From positions 1-5,544 of the forward strand of contig JBGPBY010000493.1 of the NCBI GenBank assembly GCA_041481485.1: DNA of 5,544 nucleotides, given 5' to 3'. Made by a program: the position numbers and the translations under genes. Below are positions 1 through 5,544 of the stretch, piece after piece. Numbering within the stretch: position 1 is the stretch's first letter; every line of letters begins with the position of its first letter. This DNA is from JBGPBY01 sp041481485. Lineage in GTDB: Bacteria; Acidobacteriota; Terriglobia; 20CM-2-55-15. The notes under the pieces are model-generated. The model had not been told where the DNA came from, made no database searches, and was given only the letters and a program-made list of their open reading frames with translations.

Positions 1-1398
1 CGCGGCGAGCGGCAACTGGCGGCCGCCGTGCGCGCCCCATCGGCGAACCGGTTGACGGCCTATGTTGACACGGCGGCCGGGCAGACGCTGATGGAGTCGA
101 AGCCGGCGGCCGGCACGATCGTCAAGACGACGGAACATCCGGAAGCTGGAATCACCGAGTGGACGCTGTCGAACGGCGCGACCGTGGTGTTGAAACCGAC
201 AACGCTGCGGGAGAATCAAATCCTGTTCCAGGCGTTCGCGCCGGGCGGAACGTCACTTGCGAGCGATGCCGATTTCATTCCGGCTAGCGTCGCCGACCAG
301 GTCGTTCCGGCGGGCGGTGTGGGACGGTTCAGCGGCGTCACGCTCGACAAGATTCTTTCCAGCAAGGCGATCGCCGTCGTGCCGGACATCAACGAACTGG
401 AAGAAGGGATGCGCGGAGGCAGCACGCCACAGGATCTCGAGACGATGTTCCAGCTGCTGTATCTGAGGTTCACGCAGCCGCGCGCCGATCCGACCGCGTT
501 TGCCGCCGTCGCCTCGCAGGCACGTGCGCTGCTCGCGAACCAGATGGCGAGTCCGGACGTCGTGTTCAACCAGGCGATCCTCGCCGCGCTTAGCAGTAAC
601 AGTCCGCGACTGCGGCCGCAGACGCCTGCTACCGTCGATCAATGGGATCTCGGAAAATCGCTGGCGTTCTATAAGGCGCGCTTCGCGGACGCCAGCAACT
701 TCACGTTCGTCTTCGCCGGCAGCTTTACGCCCAATACGATCCGTCCGCTGGTCGAAACCTATATTGCCAGTCTCCCGGCGACTCACGCGCACGAGACCTG
801 GCGCGACCTCGGCATCAATTTGCCGACCGGCATCGTCGAGAAGACGGTCGAAAAGGGCATCGCGCCGAAAAGCGAAGTCGCGATCGTGTTTTCCGGACCA
901 TTTGAATACGACGATCCGCATACGTTGGCGCTGCAGACGATGACGCGGGTCCTGGAGTCGCTGCTGTTCGACACGATCCGTCAGGAGCTAGGCGGCACCT
1001 ACAGCATCACGGTCGATCCGGACATCGAGAAGTTTCCGCGGCCGCAATATGTCGTTCGAATCGACTGGACGTGCGATCCAGTGCGGACCGACGCGCTGGT
1101 ACGCCGAGTGTTCGACGAGATTGCGACTCTCAAGGCCAGACCGCTGTCGGCAACGCAAATATCATTCATCCGCGAAAACCTGCTGCGCGATTTCGAGCGG
1201 AACAGTCAGGAAAACGGCTACGTCCTGAACGAGATCACCCGCCGGTATAAAAACGGCGATACCGCGAATCTCGCCGCCATCTCCAATCTGCCGGACCGCA
1301 TCAAGAATCTGACCGCCGGCGAACTCTACGACGCGGCGCAGACCTATTTCAATACCGACCGGTACGTGAAGGTAATCTTGATGCCGGAACGGAAGTGA
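1..1398 (+). CDS. M16 family (pitrilysin/PqqL-like) zinc peptidase, C-terminal half, 5'-truncated by window edge
   Basis: The frame is open from base 1 to the TGA at 1396-1398, giving 465 visible residues; the true start lies outside the window. The GTG at 28 is internal, not a convincing start. M16 proteins of this class usually have about 900 residues in two similar halves, and this is the second half. A fresh M16 domain begins near visible residue 51 (ITEWTLSNGATVVLK). Where an active half would carry HxxEH, this copy has VADQVVPAGGVG, so this half is non-catalytic, as is normal for the family. FTFVFAGSF (about residues 234-242) closes the domain, and the last domain carries the conserved ELGGTYSI motif (329-336) and a late R/Y-rich segment, NGYVLNEITRRY. 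The family cleaves peptides, typically in the periplasm, inside a two-half clamshell. The zinc ligands and any signal peptide are not visible. The 12-base convergent gap to the next gene leaves little room for its 3' untranslated region. Confidence 0.94.
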   Translation, partial: RGERQLAAAVRAPSANRLTAYVDTAAGQTLMESKPAAGTIVKTTEHPEAGITEWTLSNGATVVLKPTTLRENQILFQAFAPGGTSLASDADFIPASVADQVVPAGGVGRFSGVTLDKILSSKAIAVVPDINELEEGMRGGSTPQDLETMFQLLYLRFTQPRADPTAFAAVASQARALLANQMASPDVVFNQAILAALSSNSPRLRPQTPATVDQWDLGKSLAFYKARFADASNFTFVFAGSFTPNTIRPLVETYIASLPATHAHETWRDLGINLPTGIVEKTVEKGIAPKSEVAIVFSGPFEYDDPHTLALQTMTRVLESLLFDTIRQELGGTYSITVDPDIEKFPRPQYVVRIDWTCDPVRTDALVRRVFDEIATLKARPLSATQISFIRENLLRDFERNSQENGYVLNEITRRYKNGDTANLAAISNLPDRIKNLTAGELYDAAQTYFNTDRYVKVILMPERK

Positions 1399-1402
1399 GG
1401 CC

Positions 1403-1418
1403 AACAGTACTTACTGTT
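1403..1418. terminator. small inverted repeat in the convergent gap, possible weak bidirectional terminator
   Basis: AACAGT (1403-1408) pairs perfectly with ACTGTT (1413-1418) around the four-base loop ACTT. It sits between the two convergent stop codons and includes the TAA of the minus-strand gene at 1411-1413. The position suits a shared terminator. However, the stem is only six base pairs, half of them A-T, and neither strand has a proper T-tract after it. Chance is a reasonable alternative, and no other terminator candidate is visible between the genes. Confidence 0.22.
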
Positions 1419-2952
1419 TCGTTTGGCTGGCAGGAGTGGCGCAAACGGTGATCGAAGGTTCACCGAAGTCTTCGCTGGAGTTTTGCTTCGCGCCAGGATT
1501 GGAATAATCGTCTGCAGACTGAATGCGATAACAGTAACGAACGTCCGCTTTGAGATTGGAATCCTCAAACTTGCAGGGATCGGAGCTGCAGAGCGAATTG
1601 AAATCGCTGTGAACCAGCGGGCCCCACGATCCTGCCGTCTGTCTCGAAATTTTGAAGCCGGTGATGTCACCCTGTTCCATTCTGGGCCAATTCAAGACGA
1701 TTTCCGATGGAGACAACGCCGTGGCCGTCAAGTGGGCTGGCGGTTCCGGTTTGGGCCGAACCAGAACGCCGACGTTCGAAGGATTGGGATTCGCCAATTC
1801 TACCGGCAATGCTGTTCCGCCCTGTGCCGACAGATTTCCGGTTCTCAATATGTTCGCGTAATCGCGAATACCACCGGTATCGAATGCGACAGCCAGGTCT
1901 GGCATGGAAAAGAGCATGGTTTCCATCCGATACCCTGTACGAACCAACGGTAAATTGGAATACACCCCCTTTTCATTCTGTATCAGAGCGCGGATCACCA
2001 CCGCTGAATTCTCAATGGGAAACGATCCAACATTTCTATAGAAGTGCTTCCAATTGACGGGATCGGCAAACAGGTACTGTTCCACATTCGATGTGTAGAA
2101 GGTGCTCACGGCAGCGTCGTGCTCCCGTAAATAATCTCCAACCGCCCGCAATGCGCCTGAACCTGCAAAATCCCCAACCAACGGAATGATCCGATTGTCT
2201 TTTTGCATTTCTTGCACGAATTGGAAGTTGTCCTCGCTTGAAAGATAGTTTTCCGTGATCTGATTTGGACCTGTTTCCAGAAGAAGCTCCAGGTAGGTCG
2301 GATAGAGATTTGTACTCCGTCCAATGTAATTGAGTTCAAGTCCGTTCATGAAAAAAGCGTTGAAAATACGTTCCAGCCTGGACTGGTCCACCGTCGTTAA
2401 TTGAAAGCCGTGTGTCTCGGTCAGATTCTGCCGTATCGCACGCAGAGTCGACGCATACATCGCGGCATCCGATGGTGCAGCCTTCACCGCGTCGAGCAGG
2501 CTCTCAAGGTCCACACTTCCTGCTCTAACCGGGGAAGGCAATCGCCTGGAGAAAAGCAGCGACAGGAAGTCGCGCCGGTCGGAGGAAAGCTCGAACAACG
2601 CTTTGTACATTAGAAGCTCGATCATGTTCTGACGGCGAATATCGAAGATGAACGCGATTCGTGGACGGACTGCCGAAATGTATGTGAAATTCTGTTCCGG
2701 CCCCACTCCCAGATAAACGCCGCCCGGAGCAACGCGCTTCTTCAGATCGGGCAAAACGTGTTGGTACGCCCGCTCATTGGAGACAAAATTATCAGAATTA
2801 AAGTTGCCATCCTTTTCCGAAAAATCCGTAATGATCTTCCAAAACTCTTCGTCGGTAATTCGGGACGGCAGTCCTTCGGGAAAAGTTCTGGATCCACAAA
2901 ACAGAAATAGTCCCAGAAGAATGGCGATGCGGCCGTAGGTTCTGCGGTTCAT
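1411..2952 (-). CDS. Exported protein with uncharacterised Rossmann/methyltransferase-like N-terminal region and C-terminal fibronectin type III domain
   Basis: The 513-residue product starts at the ATG complementary to 2950-2952. An in-frame TAA ends nine bases before it, so the start is well fixed. Residues 1-21 look like a signal sequence (two arginines, then a hydrophobic stretch ILLGLFLFCG). Cys19 lacks a good lipobox, so I do not call a lipoprotein. Residues 77-110 hold a glycine-rich VYLGVGPEQN segment followed by IFDIRRQNM, which resembles the nucleotide-binding loop and acidic second strand of a Rossmann/SAM-methyltransferase fold. A second conserved-looking block, LVGDFAGSGALRAVGDYLREH, is at 258-278, followed by FYTSNVEQYLF. 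I recall similar hypothetical proteins, possibly the group named LIC_10091-like, but this is unchecked. A proline-rich linker (399-405) leads to a fibronectin type III domain at about 405-508 (SEIVLNWPRMEQGDITGFKISR; YCYRIQSADD). All four cysteines after the signal sequence (455, 460, 474, 504) are in this domain and could form disulfides. The function is unknown. Confidence 0.93.
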   Translation of the reverse strand: MNRRTYGRIAILLGLFLFCGSRTFPEGLPSRITDEEFWKIITDFSEKDGNFNSDNFVSNERAYQHVLPDLKKRVAPGGVYLGVGPEQNFTYISAVRPRIAFIFDIRRQNMIELLMYKALFELSSDRRDFLSLLFSRRLPSPVRAGSVDLESLLDAVKAAPSDAAMYASTLRAIRQNLTETHGFQLTTVDQSRLERIFNAFFMNGLELNYIGRSTNLYPTYLELLLETGPNQITENYLSSEDNFQFVQEMQKDNRIIPLVGDFAGSGALRAVGDYLREHDAAVSTFYTSNVEQYLFADPVNWKHFYRNVGSFPIENSAVVIRALIQNEKGVYSNLPLVRTGYRMETMLFSMPDLAVAFDTGGIRDYANILRTGNLSAQGGTALPVELANPNPSNVGVLVRPKPEPPAHLTATALSPSEIVLNWPRMEQGDITGFKISRQTAGSWGPLVHSDFNSLCSSDPCKFEDSNLKADVRYCYRIQSADDYSNPGAKQNSSEDFGEPSITVCATPASQTKQ

Positions 2953-2960
2953 TTGCAGAC

Positions 2961-2966
2961 ATTATG
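2961..2966 (-). promoter_or_regulatory. candidate -10 element of gene 2, placed for a leaderless or near-leaderless transcript
   Basis: Read on the minus strand this is CATAAT, five of six matches to TATAAT, ending eight bases before the ATG of the 513-residue gene. A usual -10 to start-site distance would put transcription initiation at or within a couple of bases of the ATG. This agrees with the absence of any Shine-Dalgarno-like purine run there. The matching -35 position (2984-2989, TCTGGC on the minus strand) is a poor consensus match, so a promoter here would probably need an activator. This is a sequence-based guess only. Confidence 0.35.
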
Positions 2967-2986
2967 CATGGAACAGGAGCGACGCC

Positions 2987-3027
2987 AGAAACGATCACTC
3001 CAGAATCAGCGAAGCGGAGAAACGATC
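2987..3027. repeat. 10-base direct repeat pair, 31-base period, upstream of gene 2
   Basis: AGAAACGATC occurs at 2987-2996 and again, exactly, at 3018-3027. On the minus strand, the direction of the downstream gene, it reads GATCGTTTCT. The start-to-start distance is 31 bases, close to three helical turns, so both copies face the same side of the DNA. The gene-proximal copy overlaps the expected -35 position of the candidate promoter at 2961-2966. This arrangement would suit an activator or a cooperative operator. The flanks of the two copies do not match, so this is not part of a longer duplication. Chance is possible for a single pair. Confidence 0.45.
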
Positions 3028-3063
3028 TCGCGTCCGGCGTGCGCTTCCGCGTGCGACATTTCG

Positions 3064-4035
3064 TCAATCCCTCGATTCCGAACGTGAATAAAAGGTCAGC
3101 GGCGAAGCGGGTATCCTGTTTGCTCCCATCCCGCGTTCGGTGGTTGTGTAAAAGCCCTGATTGTCCCAGGAGAATGCGATCGCCTCTCCTTGCGGTTCAA
3201 TAGCGAGAGGCAGTATTTCGGCCGGCTGCCGAAGAAGATCGACCAGAGGGGTCGATCCATCCCGGCGTTTCCAGTATGAAGCTGCTGTCTCCGCGGGAGC
3301 ATTGAACATTCCTGTCGCTGTGCCGGGCGGGCTGGAATAGCGGCGAAGCAATACCTGCAAACCGTCGGGGGAAATGTCTGCGCTCGTCGAATATCGGAAA
3401 GTGAAGCTCAGCTGGAACCGAAAGGTGTTCACCTTTCCCGGCTGAGGTGCGATTGCACGGTATAGGCGGTTCGGTTCGTCACGTTTGCTGATGATATAAA
3501 AATCTCCTGTCAGCGGATCCACCATAAAAGACTCCGCGTCTCGTGGACCATCTTCATAGACGAAATCGAATGCTTCAACACCCTGTAGTCTGATGTTTAC
3601 CGGCGGCTGCGCTGGATCGACATTCGGCTCGAGAACCCGGTAGATGCGGATTGACGGACGATTCGAACTGTTATCGCCGCAGTCTGCAAGATAGAGATAG
3701 AACTTATTCGTGCCTGGAGCAGGGCCGATGGCCATGTCTTCCCAGTCGATCGCTTCAGCACCATCAAGAGTGTATGTGGCAACGAGAACGCCTTTGCGAT
3801 TCACGGCAAACACTCTTGACGTATCGCCGGAGTCGTTATGCACCCAGAAGATATCGGGATGTGTCCTGCTTTGAGCCAATCCCGAGATCTCGTCGATTTC
3901 CGCCGGGAACTTGATGATTTCAATTCCTCGCCGAAACGAGAGAGTCTGCGCCAGCACAAAAGAGGCGGCCAACGTTGCTAGAAAGCAAAAAGCCCACGCG
4001 ATCGCTCTCGGAGTCTTTGGCGCGTTTCTCCTCAT
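3064..4035 (-). CDS. Exported probable beta-propeller protein (hypothetical)
   Basis: The 323-residue product starts at the ATG complementary to 4033-4035. An in-frame TAG 21 bases upstream leaves no other ATG or GTG start. A clear type I signal peptide spans residues 1-29: basic MRRNAPKTPR, hydrophobic core, and cleavage after VLA before Gln30. The mature chain has repeating strand-loop patterns with acidic, Asp/Gly-rich turns: ISGLAQS (50-56), WVHNDSGD (64-71), DWEDMAIGP (97-105), LADCGDNSSN (116-125), RDAESFMVDPLTGDFYIISKR (165-185, two overlapping pieces of one blade) and ADISPDG (219-225). I recognise this motif order from uncharacterised secreted proteins of actinobacteria and other phyla that are usually predicted as beta-propellers. 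No catalytic residues are evident. The aspartate-rich loops could bind metal, and a ligand-binding or extracellular structural role is as likely as an enzymatic one. No Shine-Dalgarno sequence is visible. Its stop lies 111 bases before gene 2 on the same strand. Confidence 0.92.
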   Translation of the reverse strand: MRRNAPKTPRAIAWAFCFLATLAASFVLAQTLSFRRGIEIIKFPAEIDEISGLAQSRTHPDIFWVHNDSGDTSRVFAVNRKGVLVATYTLDGAEAIDWEDMAIGPAPGTNKFYLYLADCGDNSSNRPSIRIYRVLEPNVDPAQPPVNIRLQGVEAFDFVYEDGPRDAESFMVDPLTGDFYIISKRDEPNRLYRAIAPQPGKVNTFRFQLSFTFRYSTSADISPDGLQVLLRRYSSPPGTATGMFNAPAETAASYWKRRDGSTPLVDLLRQPAEILPLAIEPQGEAIAFSWDNQGFYTTTERGMGANRIPASPLTFYSRSESRD

Positions 4036-4336
4036 CTGCAGTGCGGCTGGCCGCTAAATCCGCTCACGGACCAAACCGACAATCTCTTCAGGCTCATATA
4101 CCCCCAGAGGTGACCATCCGCTGTGAAAGATGCACGTGACTCTAGCGGACAGAATGCGATCTGGTCCTGAATTATGTCTGAACAAAAACCGATCAAAGGC
4201 CGAACAGAAGCTGAGAGCATTAAATCCTTCATGAGCGCGAACGGTTAGGATAAGATTCGCGGCTATCGCTTGAAGGAACGTGCTCGAAGGCAGGGCCTCT
4301 GTCAGTGTCGGGGGAGAGTTCTTAGAGACGTGTCTT
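4036..4336. other. Divergent intergenic region between the exported propeller gene and the transmembrane regulator
   Basis: This 301-base stretch separates two divergently transcribed genes and must hold both promoters. I find no RNA gene and no convincing small coding sequence; a 66-codon minus-strand frame that overlaps the propeller start looks like chance. Weak candidates for the plus-strand regulator promoter are TAAGAT at 4251-4256 with TTCATG at 4228-4233 (17-base spacer), both poor consensus matches. CCGCT (4118-4122) and AGCGG (4144-4148) form a small inverted repeat. A GGGGGAGAG purine run at 4310-4318 is too far from the ATG at 4337 for a normal ribosome-binding site. The interrupted palindrome AGAC-GT-GTCT at 4326-4335 nearly abuts that ATG. 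Confidence 0.5.
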
Positions 4337-5544
4337 ATGGGACATCACACAAAATACCTGCTCGATGAGTTTGAACTTGATCCCGACAGATACCTGTTGG
4401 TCAAGGACTCCAAGCCCGTTCCGCTCAGCCGAAAGCGGTTCGAAGTACTCCTTTATTTAGTCCGACAGCGCGAGCGAGTCGTGCCCCGCACGGAACTCAT
4501 CGAAAAGTTTTGGGACGGTCTCGGTGTCTACGAAGAGAACATCACAAAGTGTCTTAGCGAAATTCGCAGGGCGCTGGACGATCAACTTAGACCCCACCGG
4601 TTTATCGAGACTATTCCCGCCGTTGGATATCGTTTCATCGGTCCAGTTGAAGAGTCGCCATCGCATGTCCAAACGATGGCTGCCGATCATGAGATGGCTA
4701 GACCCGATTCTCTGCCGGGCAGTCCTACGCCAGATGACTTGCAACCAACCGAATCGATCGCGCCAGGTAGTCCGCGGCTCGGACTGTTCGGAGGCTGGAA
4801 TCGCCGGGCTTTAGTCACAGCCGCGGTCTCGTTGTGCGGAGTATTTGGGCTGGTTTTCGGCATCATCTTCTATGCCCAGCACGCGGACTCGTCGGTGTCA
4901 GCTGACGATTCAGCCGCGATCCAGTCGTTAGCCGTCTTGCCATTCAAGCCCATCAGCGAGCAGAGCCGGGACGAGTTTCTGGAACTCGGAATGGCCGATG
5001 CGCTTATCACAAAGCTCAGCAACATCCGGCAGGTGATCGTCACCCCCACGAGTTCTGTCCGAAAGTACTCCAATCTCTCGGTAGATCCCATCGTGGCCGG
5101 GAATGAATTGAAAGTGAAGTCGGTCCTGGAAGGCAGCCTCCAGAAAGTCGGTGATCGAGTTCGCGTTAACGTGCGGCTGGTCAATGTGTCCAATGGACTG
5201 TCGCTATGGGCAGATACTTTCGAAGAGGAATCTGACGACATATTCGCGCTGCAGGACTCTATTTCGGAGAAAGTAGCCGACGCATTGGCGATACGACTGA
5301 GCACCCCTGAAAAGGAACAGCTCACCAAACGATTTACAGAGAACAGCACGGCGTACCAGCTGTATCAAAAAGGACGGTTCTTCTGGAACAAGCGAACAGA
5401 GGAAGGTTTGAAGAAGGGGATAGACTTTTTCGAGCAGGCGATTAAAGAGGATCCGAACTATGCGCTTGCCTATGCGGGCATTGCCGACTCATATCTGGTC
5501 GCAAATTTCAATTTTCTGCCGCCCTCCGAAGTGTTTCCAAAGGC
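4337..5544 (+). CDS. Transmembrane one-component regulator: ToxR/CadC-type winged helix, TM helix, TolB-like domain and TPR, 3'-truncated
   Basis: The frame is open from the ATG at 4337 to the window edge: 402 codons plus two bases, without a stop. Residues 6-102 form an OmpR/ToxR-type winged helix: LDEFELDPDRYLL, then LSRKRFEVLLYLV, a recognition helix around 66-80 (EENITKCLSEIRRAL) and the wing ending IETIPAVGYRFIG. A polar, proline-rich linker (104-155) leads to one membrane helix at 158-180. Residues 197-321 match the TolB-like domain found in these regulators (SLAVLPFKPIS, ELGMADALITKLS, LEGSLQKVGDRVRVNVRLV, LWADTFEE). The first TPR-like repeats start near 338 (YQLYQKGRFFW; FFEQAIKEDPNYALAYAGIADSY), and more are expected outside the window. 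The protein would bind DNA in the cytoplasm and sense a signal in the periplasm without a kinase. No receiver domain is present. An in-frame GTG at 4280 would add 19 residues, but the ATG fits the domain start better. It is divergent from the propeller gene, a possible target. Confidence 0.94.
   Translation, partial: MGHHTKYLLDEFELDPDRYLLVKDSKPVPLSRKRFEVLLYLVRQRERVVPRTELIEKFWDGLGVYEENITKCLSEIRRALDDQLRPHRFIETIPAVGYRFIGPVEESPSHVQTMAADHEMARPDSLPGSPTPDDLQPTESIAPGSPRLGLFGGWNRRALVTAAVSLCGVFGLVFGIIFYAQHADSSVSADDSAAIQSLAVLPFKPISEQSRDEFLELGMADALITKLSNIRQVIVTPTSSVRKYSNLSVDPIVAGNELKVKSVLEGSLQKVGDRVRVNVRLVNVSNGLSLWADTFEEESDDIFALQDSISEKVADALAIRLSTPEKEQLTKRFTENSTAYQLYQKGRFFWNKRTEEGLKKGIDFFEQAIKEDPNYALAYAGIADSYLVANFNFLPPSEVFPK

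Noticed and set aside
253..921. 222-codon open frame antisense to the peptidase gene
   Set aside because: It lies wholly inside a strong M16 coding frame, its translation is rich in Arg, Asp and Glu without any recognisable domain, and GC-rich genes commonly give long antisense frames.
500..943. 147-codon plus-strand frame inside the peptidase gene
   Set aside because: The translation is dominated by Arg, Ser and Pro, typical of an out-of-frame reading of a GC-rich gene.
1423..1953. 176-codon plus-strand frame opposite gene 2
   Set aside because: It is antisense to the fibronectin domain and adjoining region of gene 2, which have clear protein-family features; this frame has none.
2798..3067. 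89-codon minus-strand frame spanning the gene 3 to gene 2 spacer
   Set aside because: It overlaps the well-supported N-terminus of gene 2 in another frame and shows no domain or signal peptide. Its ATG at 2961-2963 region is only an internal coincidence with the candidate promoter.
4118..4148. CCGCT/AGCGG inverted repeat as an operator or RNA hairpin
   Set aside because: The arms are only five bases with a 21-base loop, which is easily expected by chance in 300 bases; noted in the intergenic entry only.
4032..4232. 66-codon minus-strand frame in the divergent intergenic region
   Set aside because: It overlaps the start of the propeller gene by four bases, but the translation shows no motif, no ribosome-binding site is evident, and the region is expected to hold promoters.
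4870..5349. 159-codon frame antisense to the regulator gene
   Set aside because: It is a Ser/Thr/Arg-rich reading opposite the TolB-like domain, whose own frame is clearly the coding one.

Overview
This window looks like chromosomal DNA from a free-living Gram-negative-type bacterium, most plausibly Acidobacteriota (Solibacter/Bryobacter-like or a related soil lineage). That is an inference. It rests mainly on the incomplete gene at the right edge, which joins a ToxR/CadC-type winged-helix domain, a single membrane helix, a TolB-like domain and TPR repeats. This architecture is strongly expanded in that phylum. The large M16 peptidase and the two exported proteins of little-known families fit the same picture. 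I see no rRNA, tRNA, CRISPR array, transposase or phage gene.

Layout. (1) Positions 1-1398, plus strand: the C-terminal half of an M16 zinc-peptidase-family protein whose catalytic half lies left of the window. (2) Positions 1411-2952, minus strand: a 513-residue protein with a putative signal sequence, an uncharacterised glycine-rich N-terminal region that may be Rossmann or methyltransferase-like, and a C-terminal fibronectin type III domain. It converges on the peptidase gene with only 12 bases between the stop codons. (3) Positions 2953-3063: a short spacer with a 10-base direct repeat at a 31-base period and a -10-like hexamer almost touching the start codon of gene 2. (4) Positions 3064-4035, minus strand: a 323-residue exported protein of probable beta-propeller fold. 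(5) Positions 4036-4336: a 301-base divergent intergenic region. (6) Positions 4337 to the right edge, plus strand: the transmembrane regulator with the first 402 codons present.

How they may work together. Genes 2 and 3 share a strand and are 111 bases apart, so they could be co-transcribed, but the sites in the spacer suggest gene 2 also has its own promoter. The membrane regulator is transcribed divergently from gene 3, so it could control gene 3 (and perhaps gene 2) through the shared intergenic region. This is a positional inference only. The peptidase gene is GC-richer than gene 2 in spot counts and is oriented away from the others' promoters, so it probably belongs to a separate unit. 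Nothing here forms a recognisable new defence or metabolic system. The most unusual items are the gene 2 domain combination and its compact, possibly leaderless promoter with spaced direct repeats.
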